Positions 15,767 through 25,273 of a DNA stretch of 64,000 nucleotides are shown here, in pieces. The stretch is from Labrys okinawensis (GTDB taxonomy: Bacteria; Pseudomonadota; Alphaproteobacteria; Rhizobiales; Labraceae), in NCBI RefSeq assembly GCF_002982075.1, contig NZ_PUEJ01000016.1, forward strand, positions 1-64,000, written 5' to 3'. Numbering within the stretch: the stretch's first letter is position 1; every line of letters begins with the position of its first letter. Both the position numbers and the translations under genes were made by a program. The notes under the pieces were generated by a model. That model did not search any database. It was not told the DNA's origin and saw only the letters and a list, made by a program, of their open reading frames with translations.

Positions 15767-16396
15767 TCACCGGCGGTATAGGATCGCCCCCTGCCAATTG
15801 CGGATCTCGAAGATCAGCTTCGACTGCGGCGCATAGTCGACCTCTCCGGTACGCGCGTCCTGCGCTGCCCTTGCGGTCGCTTCATCGATCCTAAACTCGC
15901 CTTCCGGCAGCTTCAGCCACCAGGTCACGTCGACATCGTCGAGGCTTCCTTCGTCACCGAGCGTGACCTCGAATCCCCCGATGCTGAGGGCGTTCGAGCT
16001 GGACCTGTCATCGTCGGACGGCGACCGCCGCACATGTCGCCGAATCACGAGATCCCCCGAATAACGCAGGAAGTTTCCGGCGCCGAGGTCCTTCCCGGCC
16101 TTGATGCGAAGCCAGACATAGGGAGAGATCGAGGCGGCGGCGAGGATCACGCCCGTCAGGGCGCGATTGGTTCCGGAGGCCATGACGGTCGGCCACAGAC
16201 CGAGAAACGAAATCAGCAACAGGCAGATGACGAAAGCGATTGCGCAGATAGGACTGGAAGCGGCAGGGGACTGCGCCTCGCGCAGTTGCGACCGCATGCT
16301 CGCCGTCAGGGGTAGCGCCGTGGTCTGTCCGCGCAGCGGTTCCGGTGCGGGCGGCTCGCCGTAGCGATGCGAAGGATCGTAGGGGTTGAAGGTCAT
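15767..16396 (-). CDS. Hypothetical inner-membrane protein
   Basis: 209 residues. A Pro-rich cytoplasmic N-terminus (1-45) is followed by two hydrophobic segments (about 50-71, AIAFVICLLLISFLGLWPTV, and 80-98) and a soluble C-terminal half that ends with YAPQSKLIFEIRNWQGAILY. I do not recognise the family. It is convergent with the SDR gene and lies upstream, on the same strand, of nothing obvious; hrpB is transcribed towards it. Confidence 0.55.
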   Translation of the reverse strand: MTFNPYDPSHRYGEPPAPEPLRGQTTALPLTASMRSQLREAQSPAASSPICAIAFVICLLLISFLGLWPTVMASGTNRALTGVILAAASISPYVWLRIKAGKDLGAGNFLRYSGDLVIRRHVRRSPSDDDRSSSNALSIGGFEVTLGDEGSLDDVDVTWWLKLPEGEFRIDEATARAAQDARTGEVDYAPQSKLIFEIRNWQGAILYRR

Positions 16397-16517
16397 CTCG
16401 GAACCTTTGGGCCTGCACCGGCCCGTTGGATATATCCCGCGTTACACGAGCTTGACCATGGATCTCCGGTCCTCGGACTCGTCCGGCATCCTTGATCGGC
16501 GGGATGCGACCATTCCT

Positions 16518-19010
16518 TCAAGTGCCCCTGGGTTTGGCCCGCGTGGTCGGCAGAGCCGCCGCCGGATCCTCCGGCCAGGGATGGCGGGGATAGCGCCCTT
16601 TCATCTCGGTCCGGACAGCGGCATAGGAGCCCTTCCAGAAGCCCGGCAGGTCCTTGGTCACCTGCACGGGCCGATGTGCCGGCGAAAGCAGGTTGATGGT
16701 GAGGGGCACGCGGCCGCCGGCGATGCTGGGATGGCTGGCAAGGCCGAACAATTCCTGCACGCGCACCGAAATGGCCGGCCCGCCCTCCGCCTCGTAGTCG
16801 ATGGCGAGATGCGAGCCTGTCGGTGCCTCGAAAAAGGCCGGCGCCTCGATGTCGAGCCGCCTGCACTCGTGCCAGGGCAGCAGGCCCGCAAGGCCATTCT
16901 CCAGATGCTCGGGGGTGATGCCCGAAAGCCCCCGCACCCCTTCGATGACAGGAGCGAGCCAGGTTTCGGCCGTTTCGGTCAGAGCCTGGTCGGAGAGGTC
17001 GGGCCAATCCGGCGAGCCACTGGCCCTGAGGAAGGCGACGCGGTCGCGCAACTGGCGCTGGGCCTTGCTCCAGGGCAGGCGGCCGATGCCGCTCTGGGCA
17101 AGACCGCGGGCAAGCATGACGGCAGCCTCGGCATCCAGGGCCAGCGGTGCCGTGGTCTCCTGCAGCACCAGCCGGCGATAGCGCCTGACAGCGCGCGCCT
17201 TGAGGCTGGCGCTGGCCGCGTCATAGCCGACGCTCACGCTTTCGCTGACGCCCGGCAAGGCCGCGATTTCCTCGGCGGCGATCGGCGCTGCCAGGAGGAT
17301 GCGGCTCGCACCGGCACTGCCGGCGATCTCGGCCACGGCGAGCGTCGGCTCGCGGGCCAGGCGGTCATGCGGTTCCAGGCGGGCGGCCCGCCCGTTCTCC
17401 ATGGTGAAGCTGCCGGGCTGCCCCCGCGCCACGGCGACACGGTCCGGATAGGCCAGGGCAAGGACCGCTCCAGCCCGGGCCGGATCGCCCGCACCGCCCA
17501 GGTCCCCACGGCTTTTACCGCCTCCGGCTTCCTTGCCGGCCGCTCTGGCCCAATTCGTGGCCAGCCGGCGCATATCCAGCGCGCGGCCACCGCGGTCGCG
17601 CCGGAAGCGCTCGATGCGCTCGACGAGGTCGGTGCCGTCGCCACCGAGGCCGCGCTCCGAGAGGACGGCCGCGATCTCGGCAGCCAGCAGGGCTTCCCCC
17701 GCCGGCGCGGCGGCCACGATCATGCGCGCCAGCCGCGGCGGCAGCGCCAGGCTGGAGAGATGGCGCCCCGTTTCCGTGAGCCGGCCATCGCCATCCAGCG
17801 CCTCGATCGCCGTCAGCAGCGTCCTCGCTTCCTTGAGCGCGGGCGCGGGCGGCGGATCGAGCCAGGCGAGTGCCAGGGGATCGCCGACGCCCCAGGCGGC
17901 GCAATCGAGCAACAACGGGCTGAGATCGGCGGCCAGTATCTCGGGCTTGGCGAAAGCCTCGAAGGCGCCGGTGGCCGCCTCCTCCCACAGCCGGTAGCAG
18001 GCGCCGGGCTCAGTGCGCCCGGCGCGGCCGCGCCGCTGCTCGGCGCTCGCCCGCGATACCCTGACGGTTTCGAGCCGCGTCAGGCCGAGATCGGGCTCGT
18101 AGCGCGGTACCCGGGCGAGACCGGAATCGATGACCACCCGCACGTCCTGGATGGTGAGGCTGGTTTCGGCGATCGAGGTTGATAGCACCACCTTGCGGCG
18201 CCCCGGCGACGCGGGCGCCACGGCACGGTCCTGGTCGCCAGCGTCCATGACGCCGAACAAGGGGGCGATGTCGACGCCTTCCCCGAGGTTGCGCTCCGCC
18301 AGCAGCCGGGCCGTGCGGATGATCTCGCCCTGGCCGGGCAGGAACACCAGGATCGAACCCGCTTCCGCCCGCAGGGCCCGCATCACCGCGTCGGCGACAG
18401 CCTCTTCCAGCCGCTGGCGCGGATCGCGGCCGAGATAATGCGTCGTCACCGGAAAAGCGCGGCCGGCGCTCTCGATCACCGGTGCATCGCCCAGAAGCGC
18501 GGCGACGCGCGCGCCGTCGATGGTGGCCGACATCGGCAGGATGCGCAGGTCCTCGCGCAGCCCCGCCTGGGCGTCGAGCGCGAAGGCAAGCCCCTGATCG
18601 GCATCGAGCGAGCGTTCGTGGAACTCGTCGAACAGCACGGCCGCCACGCCATCGAGCGAGGGATCGTCGAGAATCATGCGGGCGAACACGCCCTCGGTGA
18701 CCACCTCGATACGGGTCCTGGCCGAAATGCGCGATTCGAGGCGCACACGCAGGCCCACAGTGGCGCCGACCGGCTCGCCCAGCGTGGCGGCCATGCGGGC
18801 GGCCGCGGCGCGGGCGGCGAGGCGGCGCGGTTCCAGCACGATGATCTTGCCCCCCTTTGTCCAGGCCTCGTCGATGAGGGCCAGCGGCACGCGCGTGGTC
18901 TTGCCGGCGCCGGGCGGGGCGACGAGAACGGCATTGGAACGAGCCTGCAGGGCCTGCCTGAGGGTGGGCAGGGCATCGTCGATGGGCAGGGGCTGGTCGA
19001 ACACGCGCAT
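16518..19010 (-). CDS. hrpB: ATP-dependent RNA helicase HrpB
   Basis: 830 residues, the normal size for this DExH-box helicase. The start MRVFDQPLPIDDALPTL is the family N-terminus; an ATG 18 bp upstream is a weaker alternative, and the frame runs further upstream through a repeat element. Motif I is PPGAGKTTRVP, motif II DEFHERSLDAD, motif III SAT, and motif VI RRGRAGRTEPG. The C-terminal half (from about 440) holds the HA2-like and HrpB-specific domains, including LPWHECRRLDIEAP. Its role in bacteria is poorly known. It is divergent from the O-antigen-ligase-like gene. Confidence 0.92.
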   Translation of the reverse strand: MRVFDQPLPIDDALPTLRQALQARSNAVLVAPPGAGKTTRVPLALIDEAWTKGGKIIVLEPRRLAARAAAARMAATLGEPVGATVGLRVRLESRISARTRIEVVTEGVFARMILDDPSLDGVAAVLFDEFHERSLDADQGLAFALDAQAGLREDLRILPMSATIDGARVAALLGDAPVIESAGRAFPVTTHYLGRDPRQRLEEAVADAVMRALRAEAGSILVFLPGQGEIIRTARLLAERNLGEGVDIAPLFGVMDAGDQDRAVAPASPGRRKVVLSTSIAETSLTIQDVRVVIDSGLARVPRYEPDLGLTRLETVRVSRASAEQRRGRAGRTEPGACYRLWEEAATGAFEAFAKPEILAADLSPLLLDCAAWGVGDPLALAWLDPPPAPALKEARTLLTAIEALDGDGRLTETGRHLSSLALPPRLARMIVAAAPAGEALLAAEIAAVLSERGLGGDGTDLVERIERFRRDRGGRALDMRRLATNWARAAGKEAGGGKSRGDLGGAGDPARAGAVLALAYPDRVAVARGQPGSFTMENGRAARLEPHDRLAREPTLAVAEIAGSAGASRILLAAPIAAEEIAALPGVSESVSVGYDAASASLKARAVRRYRRLVLQETTAPLALDAEAAVMLARGLAQSGIGRLPWSKAQRQLRDRVAFLRASGSPDWPDLSDQALTETAETWLAPVIEGVRGLSGITPEHLENGLAGLLPWHECRRLDIEAPAFFEAPTGSHLAIDYEAEGGPAISVRVQELFGLASHPSIAGGRVPLTINLLSPAHRPVQVTKDLPGFWKGSYAAVRTEMKGRYPRHPWPEDPAAALPTTRAKPRGT

Positions 19011-19051
19011 CGCGCCGCTGTGACGCATCGAACCGGTAAGTGCAATGAATT

Positions 19052-19137
19052 CCTGGGATCGCCGGCTTCCAGCCGGCTCCTTCCTGTCCAGCAGGCGCAT
19101 CGGCTCCAGGAGCCGGCTGGAAGCCGGCGGGCCCAGG
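19052..19137. repeat. Inverted repeat upstream of hrpB
   Basis: The 29-bp arms at 19052-19080 and 19109-19137 are near-perfect complements. Each contains its own palindrome (GCCGGCTTCCAGCCGGC on the left, the mirror on the right). The element lies 40 bp before the hrpB start and would form a strong RNA structure in its leader. It looks like a mobile palindromic unit rather than part of the gene. Confidence 0.6.
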
Positions 19138-19234
19138 AATAGAAAGTCGATTTTAACCATAGTGTGACTTTTTCGTCATCGACGCCCAGGCCGCCATCCG
19201 CCATAGCTAGCGCTCGACGATTGAGGACGAGGCG

Positions 19235-20434
19235 ATGGAACGGCGCGCCTATGAAGCTCCGCTCGACCCCGCACTCGCGGTATCGGGCCTCCTGACCCGG
19301 CTGGGCTTGTTCCTGCTGGTGATCTTTGCGCCGTTTTTCGCCATGTTCTCGCGCCACGCCGTGGCGATCATCGTGCCGATCGCCACCGCCCTGCTGATCC
19401 TGGCGGCGGCGCTCGACAATCGCCTGCCGACGGCGCTGCGCCGCCTGCGGGGCGCGCTGACCTCTCCCCGCACCCTGGCGCTGCTCGCCTTGCTCCTCTG
19501 GGCCGCCGTCAGCATCTGGTGGACTCCCCGGCCCGGCTCGGCGGCAGGCCGGCTCCCGGGCATATTGGTTATCGTGCTGTTGTTCGCCGTCACGATTTCC
19601 TGCCTGAAGCCGCGGGTGCGCTTCAGCGACGCCAATCTCATCCCGATCGGCGTCGGCATTGCCAGCGTGACCCTGATCCTCGAATATCTGCCGGGCTCGC
19701 CCCTGCGGGGCCTCGGCGAGACGGGCACGGAGGACGCCGAGAGCACGCGCGCCGCCATGCTTCTGGCTTTGCTGGTCTGGCCGGCCGTGGGCGCGGTGCT
19801 GGCGCGCGGCCGCAGCTGGCAGGCCCTGCTGCTCTGCCTGGTGATGATCCTGGCGCTCTGGCTGGTGCATGATCTGGTGATCTTCACCGCCTTCATCGCC
19901 GGCATCGTGGTGATGACCCTGGCCCTGTGGCGCCGGCGGGCCGCTGCTTTGGCCGTCGCCATCTCGGCCCTCGTCCTGCTGGTGCTCGCACCGCTGGCGG
20001 GCTGGATGATGGCGCGCTGGGGCGGCTTCCTGCTGCCGGCCGAGGGCGATCACCTGGTCGCGCTCTGGCGCGACGTGACCTATGCCCTGCCCAACCACCT
20101 GTTAGCCGGCTTCGGATATGATTCGAGTTCCTCGCTGACCCGCGGGGTCGGCGGCCAGCTCCTGTCCTCGCCCCACAATGCCGCGCTGCAGATCTGGCTC
20201 GAGCTCGGCCTCGTCGGCGTGGCGCTGGCGGCGCTCGCCCTCTGGCTGACGCTGATGGGCATGGACCGCGACGACGATCGTTCGGCCCCGGCCGCCCTCG
20301 CCGTCTCGGCCTCGGCTTTGGTGATGATGTTCGCGGGCCCGGCCGCCTGGCAGCCCTGGTGGCTGATGGCGCTGGGCCTCACCAGCGTCTCGCTGGCCTT
20401 CCTCGCCCGGCTGGGCGCGCGCCGGCGCGACTGA
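19235..20434 (+). CDS. O-antigen ligase/polymerase-like membrane protein
   Basis: 399 residues with about 11 hydrophobic helices. The long loop between the last helices (about residues 270-320) has FGYDSSSS followed by SPHNAALQIWLELGLVG, matching the H-N-x-x-x-x-x-x-x-E pattern of the Wzy_C/WaaL family that joins or polymerises undecaprenyl-linked glycans on the periplasmic face. No glycosyltransferase genes are adjacent, so the acceptor is unknown. GAGGACGAGG precedes the ATG. It is divergent from hrpB. Confidence 0.78.
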   Translation: MERRAYEAPLDPALAVSGLLTRLGLFLLVIFAPFFAMFSRHAVAIIVPIATALLILAAALDNRLPTALRRLRGALTSPRTLALLALLLWAAVSIWWTPRPGSAAGRLPGILVIVLLFAVTISCLKPRVRFSDANLIPIGVGIASVTLILEYLPGSPLRGLGETGTEDAESTRAAMLLALLVWPAVGAVLARGRSWQALLLCLVMILALWLVHDLVIFTAFIAGIVVMTLALWRRRAAALAVAISALVLLVLAPLAGWMMARWGGFLLPAEGDHLVALWRDVTYALPNHLLAGFGYDSSSSLTRGVGGQLLSSPHNAALQIWLELGLVGVALAALALWLTLMGMDRDDDRSAPAALAVSASALVMMFAGPAAWQPWWLMALGLTSVSLAFLARLGARRRD

Positions 20435-20448
20435 GGGCGGCAGTGGTT

Positions 20449-20587
20449 CACCCCTCATCCGGCTGCCGCCACCTTCTCCCGCAAGGGGAGAAGGGACTTA
20501 CGGCTTGGTTTTGGCTTGCAAGAAAAGGCGCGGATCAGCCTTCTCCCCTTGTGGGAGAAGGTGGCGCGTAGCGCCGGATGAGGGGTG
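20449..20587. repeat. Palindromic intergenic element, CACCCCTCATCC family (copy 1)
   Basis: A 139-bp element fills the gap between two converging genes. The outer arm CACCCCTCATCCGGC at the left returns as GCCGGATGAGGGGTG at the right end; inside, CACCTTCTCCC..GGGGAGAAGG returns as CCTTCTCCCC..GGGAGAAGGTG. The whole unit can fold into one long hairpin. Related copies lie at 25274-25457 and 40277-40473. Confidence 0.8.
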
Positions 20588-20603
20588 GAAACGCGCCCCC
20601 CCA

Positions 20604-21758
20604 TCATTTCCGCCGCGCCACACCCTTCAGATTGGCGAGCGCGGCCGCGAGGGTCTCGTCGCGCTTGGCGAAGCAGAACCGCACCACCGTCGTCACCGCA
20701 TCCTGTGCGTAGAAGGCCGAGACGGGGATGGCGGCGACCTTGTGCTCGGCGACCAGGCGCTTGCAGAAGCTGACATCGTCCTCTTCGATGCCGCTGGCCT
20801 TGAGGTCGATATTTAGGAAGTAGCTCGCCTCGCTCGGCAGGGTGGCGAAGCCGAGCCCGGCCAGTCCCGCCGCGAACCTGTCGCGAGAGCGCTGCAGGTC
20901 CGCCCGCATGCCGGTGAAATAGGCGTCTTCCTTGCCCAGGCCATAGGCCACGGCCGCCTGCAGATTGGGCGGCGTGGTGAAGGTGAAGAACTGATGCGCC
21001 TTGGCGATCACCTTCAGGATCGGCGCGGCCGCCATGACGAAGCCGACCTTCCAGCCGGTGAGCGAGAAGATCTTGCCGGCCGAACCGATCTTCACCGTGC
21101 GCTCGCGCATGCCTGGAAAGCCGATCAGCGGCCGGTGCGTGCGGCCGTCGAAGACGACATGCTCCCAGACCTCGTCGCAAACGGCGATGGCGTTGTAATG
21201 CACGCAATATTCCGCCAGCAGGGCCTGGTCTTCGTCCGAGAAAGCGACGGCGGCCGGATTGAGCGGGTTGTTGAACAGCACCACCTTGGTGCGCGCGGAA
21301 AAGGCGGCGTCGAGCGCCTCCCGGGTCAGACGCCAATGCGGCGGCTGCAGGGTGACGAAGCGCGGCACCCCGCCTGCCCGCCTCACCAGCGGCAGATAGG
21401 CATCGTACATCGGCTGGAACAGCACCACCTCGTCGCCCGGCTCGATCAGCGCCATCAGCGCATCGGCGATCGCTTCCGTTGCACCGGACGTGACCATCAC
21501 CTCGCTGTCGGGATCGACAACCACGTCCTGGAAGCGGGCATAGTGCTCGGCAATGGCGCGGCGCAGTTCGGGCAGGCCGAGCATGGGCGGATACTGGTTC
21601 CAGCCCGTCATCACGGCTTCAGCCGCCTTCTCGCGCACATCGAGCGGGCCGGCATCGTCAGGAAAGCCCTGGCCGAGATTGACGGCGTCATGCTCACGGG
21701 CCAGCCGCGACATGGTCTCGAAAATGGTGGTGGAAAGGCCGGCGAAGATGCTGTTCAT
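20604..21758 (-). CDS. Class I/II PLP-dependent aminotransferase
   Basis: 384 residues, fold-type I. The pyridoxal lysine lies in GSAGKIFSLTGWKVGF; NPLNPAA (substrate/cofactor Asn) and VNLGQGFPDDAGP at the N-terminus are typical. This pattern is closest to the methionine/kynurenine aminotransferase group (YbdL-like), which uses 2-oxo acids as amino acceptors; the exact substrate is open. Start MNSIFAGLSTTIFE is chosen by family length; another in-frame ATG is 42 bp upstream. It converges on the ligase gene across the palindromic element. Confidence 0.85.
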   Translation of the reverse strand: MNSIFAGLSTTIFETMSRLAREHDAVNLGQGFPDDAGPLDVREKAAEAVMTGWNQYPPMLGLPELRRAIAEHYARFQDVVVDPDSEVMVTSGATEAIADALMALIEPGDEVVLFQPMYDAYLPLVRRAGGVPRFVTLQPPHWRLTREALDAAFSARTKVVLFNNPLNPAAVAFSDEDQALLAEYCVHYNAIAVCDEVWEHVVFDGRTHRPLIGFPGMRERTVKIGSAGKIFSLTGWKVGFVMAAAPILKVIAKAHQFFTFTTPPNLQAAVAYGLGKEDAYFTGMRADLQRSRDRFAAGLAGLGFATLPSEASYFLNIDLKASGIEEDDVSFCKRLVAEHKVAAIPVSAFYAQDAVTTVVRFCFAKRDETLAAALANLKGVARRK

Positions 21759-21999
21759 CCAAAATCGATAGACGAGTTGGGCGGTGGGATAAAGGGGCAT
21801 CGGATTTCCCCCAAGGCCGCGAACTCAAGTTAATAGCGGATGACTTTTGGCGCTGGGCGAGCAGCCGTTCCAGGTGCACGGGCATCCGCAATGCGCTGTT
21901 CGGAACACGCATTGACCTGGATTCGGAAACCTGGATGTCCCCGCCCTTTGCCTTTTGCCCGCGACCTCCTAGATAGAGGGCATGTTCAGTGAGGTTCCC

Positions 22000-22575
22000 A
22001 TGACGTTCAACCCTTCCGCCGGCCCCGACAGCGGCCCCCGCTCCCCCTTCCACGCCACCACCATCCTGATGGTCCGCAAGGGCGGCCGCGTGGTGATCGG
22101 CGGCGACGGGCAGGTCAGCCTCGGCCAGACCGTGATCAAGGGCAATGCCCGCAAGGTCCGCCGGCTCGGCAAGGGCGACGTCATCGCCGGCTTCGCCGGG
22201 GCCACGGCCGACGCCTTCACCTTGTTCGAGCGGCTGGAAGCCAAGCTCGAGCAATACCCCACCCAGTTGACGCGGGCCTGCGTCGAGCTCGCCAAGGACT
22301 GGCGGACCGACCGCTATCTGCGCCGGCTGGAAGCAATGATGCTGGTGGCGGACAAATCGGCCGGGCTGGTGCTCACCGGGACCGGCGACGTGCTGGAGCC
22401 TGAGAACGGCGTGATGGCGATCGGCTCGGGCGGCAATTACGCCCTGGCCGCCGCCAGGGCGCTGGTCGACACCGACTATGATGCCGAGACGATCGTCAAG
22501 AAGGCGATGAACATCGCAGCGGATATCTGTGTCTATACCAACCATAATCTGGTGATCGAGAGCATCGATCTCTGA
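22000..22575 (+). CDS. hslV: ATP-dependent protease proteolytic subunit HslV
   Basis: About 191 residues with the Ntn-hydrolase proteasome-beta-like fold. The TTILMVRKGG segment gives the N-terminal catalytic threonine after processing; GDGQVSLGQTVIKGNARKVRRL, GFAGATADAFTLFERLE and AIGSGGNYALAAARAL are diagnostic. HslV forms a dodecamer activated by HslU. I start at MTFNPSAG with GAGG 8 nt before it; an ATG 18 bp upstream with AGAGGG is equally possible, and the pre-peptide is removed anyway. Its partner hslU is 5.8 kb away on the same strand. Confidence 0.95.
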   Translation: MTFNPSAGPDSGPRSPFHATTILMVRKGGRVVIGGDGQVSLGQTVIKGNARKVRRLGKGDVIAGFAGATADAFTLFERLEAKLEQYPTQLTRACVELAKDWRTDRYLRRLEAMMLVADKSAGLVLTGTGDVLEPENGVMAIGSGGNYALAAARALVDTDYDAETIVKKAMNIAADICVYTNHNLVIESIDL

Positions 22576-22616
22576 TAAGAGGGCGAGACTCACCACAGGC
22601 AGAAAGCCGCCCGCGC

Positions 22617-23012
22617 ATGCTCTCCTTCCGGATCAGCCTTCCCGTCGTCTTCGCCGCCGTCGCCCTCGCGGGCTGCGCGGCGGAGAAGCAACCTGAATTT
22701 CCCACCACCAATCCCCTCGAAAAGGCCTGCCAGGCCGAGGGCGTGAAGGCGGGCGCGGCCATGACGGACTGCATGCGGCGCAAGGCCTCCCAGGGCATTG
22801 CCGGCGACACCTGCAGCCGCAGGGGCATCCGACCCGGCTCGCCGCAGCGCGAACGCTGCGTCAAGCTAGAAGCCGAATACAGCCAGGCGAGTTCGGAATG
22901 CCAGGCCCAGGGCCTGGGCACGTTCGGCCCCGAGGAAGTCGCCAAGTTCAAGGCCTGCATCAGCGGCAAGGTGCCGGAAGCGGCCGCCTACAAATTCGCC
23001 CAGGACAGATAG
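22617..23012 (+). CDS. Hypothetical lipoprotein with paired cysteines
   Basis: 131 residues. The lipobox LAGC ends at Cys20 after a short hydrophobic signal sequence, so the protein should be lipidated in the periplasm. The mature part has at least six further cysteines (CQAEG, DCMRRK, DTCSRR, RCVKLE, ECQAQ, ACISG), suggesting disulfide bonds and a small helical fold. I do not recognise the family. It follows hslV by about 40 bp and may be co-transcribed. Confidence 0.65.
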   Translation: MLSFRISLPVVFAAVALAGCAAEKQPEFPTTNPLEKACQAEGVKAGAAMTDCMRRKASQGIAGDTCSRRGIRPGSPQRERCVKLEAEYSQASSECQAQGLGTFGPEEVAKFKACISGKVPEAAAYKFAQDR

Positions 23013-23043
23013 CGGAGATTCCCGGTCCTGAACCGGAGGCGGC

Positions 23044-23307
23044 ATGAAGGGCAGGTTCGATCTCAGCGCCTATGACAACGGCACGCAACTGCTGATGCAT
23101 CTGGTTGTGCTGCTGGCCTGCCTCGTCGCCAGCGCGCTGGTCTGCTTCGGCCTCGTCGCGGTGAGCGCGCCCTTCGTGCTGCTGCAATGGATCGGCTTTT
23201 TCACCCTCGCCAAATTCGTCTATTTCGTCGTCGCCTATGTGCTGTTCGGCGGCTCCTTCATCGATCCGCTCGAACAGATGTACGAGGATCGCCGCAACCG
23301 GCGCTGA
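23044..23307 (+). CDS. Small membrane protein, two helices
   Basis: 87 residues. Two long hydrophobic segments (about residues 17-45 and 49-69: LMHLVVLLACLVASALVC and WIGFFTLAKFVYFVVAY) are followed by a basic tail ending YEDRRNRR. GGAGG is placed 5 nt before the ATG. It is 31 bp after the lipoprotein gene, so hslV-lipoprotein-this gene may be one transcript. Function unknown. Confidence 0.65.
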   Translation: MKGRFDLSAYDNGTQLLMHLVVLLACLVASALVCFGLVAVSAPFVLLQWIGFFTLAKFVYFVVAYVLFGGSFIDPLEQMYEDRRNRR

Positions 23308-23387
23308 TAGCAGCGGCGGCTATGATCGACCGGTCCGGGCAATCGCGCCCGTCCTCCCGGCAGGGTCAAACCCTCGCCCCGGGTACC

Positions 23388-24281
23388 CTACTCCTTCACC
23401 GCCCCCGTCATCGACGACACGTAATAGTCGACGAAGAAGGAATAGAGGATCACCACCGGCAGGGAGCCGAACAGCGCCCCGGCCATCAGGGACCCCCATT
23501 CGAAGATGTCCCCGCGCACCAGTTCGGTCAGCACGCCCACCGGCACGGTCTTGTTCTCGGACGACTGGATGAAGGTCAGCGCGTAGATGAACTCGTTCCA
23601 CGACAGGGTGAAGGCGAAGATGCCGGCCGAAATCAGTCCCGGCACCGCCAAGGGCAGGATGACCCGCACCAGGATCTGCCAGCGCGAGGCGCCGTCCACC
23701 AGGGCGCTCTCCTCCAGCTCATAGGGAATCGAGCGGAAATAGCCCATCAGCAGCCAAGTGCAGAACGGGATCAGGAAGGTCGGGTAGGTGAAGATCAGGG
23801 CAAGCTTGGAATCGTAGATGCCGAGCTTGAAGACGATGAAGGCGAGCGGGATGAACAGGATCGAGGGCGGCACCAGATAGGCCAGGAAGATCAGGAGGCC
23901 GACGATCCTCGATCCCCTGAAGCGGATGCGCTCGATCGCATAGGCGGCGAGAACGGAGGCGAACAGCGCCAGTGCCGTCGCGCCGACCGAGACATAGATC
24001 GTGTTGAGCAGCCAGCCCGGATAGGATGTCTCGAACAGCAGGTAGCGGATATGTTCGAGCGTGGGGCCCACCACCCAGAACGGGCTGTGATTGGCGTAAT
24101 CGGTCAACTGATCGTTGGGCTTCACCGTGGTGATCGCCATCCAGTAGAACGGGAACAGCAGCACGATGACGAAGACCAGCAGCGGCAGGTAGACGGTCAC
24201 CACCCGCCGCGGCAGGCTGGAGAGATAGCCCATGCCCTCGACATGGTCGGCGAGCGGCGCGGTGGCCTGGTTCGAGCTCAT
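23388..24281 (-). CDS. Sugar ABC transporter permease, MalG type
   Basis: 297 residues, six membrane helices. The EAA loop is seen in YELEESALVDGASRWQILVRVILPLAVPGL. An in-frame ATG two codons earlier sits directly against the GGAGG, so the second ATG (spacing 7) is the likelier start, giving MSSNQATAPLADH. It is the last gene of the sugar importer operon and lies 13 bp after the MalF-type permease; the two should form the heterodimeric channel with the ATPase encoded at 26971-28041. Confidence 0.9.
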   Translation of the reverse strand: MSSNQATAPLADHVEGMGYLSSLPRRVVTVYLPLLVFVIVLLFPFYWMAITTVKPNDQLTDYANHSPFWVVGPTLEHIRYLLFETSYPGWLLNTIYVSVGATALALFASVLAAYAIERIRFRGSRIVGLLIFLAYLVPPSILFIPLAFIVFKLGIYDSKLALIFTYPTFLIPFCTWLLMGYFRSIPYELEESALVDGASRWQILVRVILPLAVPGLISAGIFAFTLSWNEFIYALTFIQSSENKTVPVGVLTELVRGDIFEWGSLMAGALFGSLPVVILYSFFVDYYVSSMTGAVKE

Positions 24282-24294
24282 CGTCATGCCTCCG

Positions 24295-25233
24295 CTATTC
24301 CTGTCCGCCCTGCTGCCAGCGCCGGCGCTGCAGGCCGAAGAAGCTGAACAGGATCGCCGCCAGCAGGAAGGGCACCATGGCAACCGCGATGGCCGCGCCT
24401 TCGCCGAGCTGGCCGCCGGGAATGCCGCGCTGGAAGGACAAAGTCGCCATCAGATGGGTGGCGTTCACCGGGCCGCCCTTGGTCAGCACATAGATGAGCT
24501 GGAAATCGGTGAAGGTGAACAGCACCGAGAAGGTCATCACCACCGCGATGATCGGCGTCAGCAGCGGCAGGGTGACATGGCGGAAGCGCTGCCAGCTGGT
24601 GGCGCCGTCGAGCGAGGCCGCCTCCTGCAGCGAGGGCGAAATGGTCTGCAGGCCGGCCAGCAGCGAGATGGCGACAAAGGGAATGCCGCGCCAGACATTG
24701 GCGACGATCACCGAGATGCGGGCATTGAGAGGATCGCCGAGGAAGTTGATCGGCTGCTGAATCAGGCCGAGCTGCATCAGCGACCAGGAAATGATCGAGA
24801 ACTGCGAATCATAGATCCACCAGAAAGCCAGCGCCGACAGCACGGTGGGCACGACCCAGGGCAGCAGCACGATCGCCCGGAACAGCGACTTGAAGGGCAG
24901 ATGCTGGTTGAGCAGCAGAGCCAGCCAGAGGCCGAGGCCGAATTTCAGGATCGAGGCGACCACCGTGTAGACGACGGTGTTGAACACCGACAGCCAGAAC
25001 ACCGAATCGGCCCAGAGGAACTCGTAATTCTCCAGTCCGATGAAAATGCCCTCGCGCCCGATCTTGGTGTCGGTGAAGCCGAGCCAGACCCCCAGGCCCA
25101 GCGGGTAGGCCAGCAGGCAGATCAGGAACACCGCCGCCGGCAGCATGAAGAGCGTGCCGAGCGCGCCCCTGCTCTGCGCCAGCCTGGCGAAGGCGGAAGG
25201 TCGCGGCCGTGGTCTCGATGTCGCGATGCTCAT
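24295..25233 (-). CDS. Sugar ABC transporter permease, MalF type
   Basis: 312 residues. A cytoplasmic N-terminus is followed by LFMLPAAVFLICLLAYPLGL (first helix) and five more helices. The EAA loop reads SPSLQEAASLDGATSWQRFRHVTLPLLTP. This family-1 carbohydrate permease pairs with the MalG-type protein encoded next. It is separated from the upstream binding-protein gene by 250 bp that contain a palindromic element. Confidence 0.9.
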   Translation of the reverse strand: MSIATSRPRPRPSAFARLAQSRGALGTLFMLPAAVFLICLLAYPLGLGVWLGFTDTKIGREGIFIGLENYEFLWADSVFWLSVFNTVVYTVVASILKFGLGLWLALLLNQHLPFKSLFRAIVLLPWVVPTVLSALAFWWIYDSQFSIISWSLMQLGLIQQPINFLGDPLNARISVIVANVWRGIPFVAISLLAGLQTISPSLQEAASLDGATSWQRFRHVTLPLLTPIIAVVMTFSVLFTFTDFQLIYVLTKGGPVNATHLMATLSFQRGIPGGQLGEGAAIAVAMVPFLLAAILFSFFGLQRRRWQQGGQE

Positions 25234-25273
25234 GAGGTGCCTTGGTGGGAGGGAAGGAGAAAGGAGGGAGTTT

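Noticed and set aside
16386..18182. 598-codon frame opposite hrpB
   Set aside because: Runs antisense to conserved helicase motifs and has no family pattern of its own.
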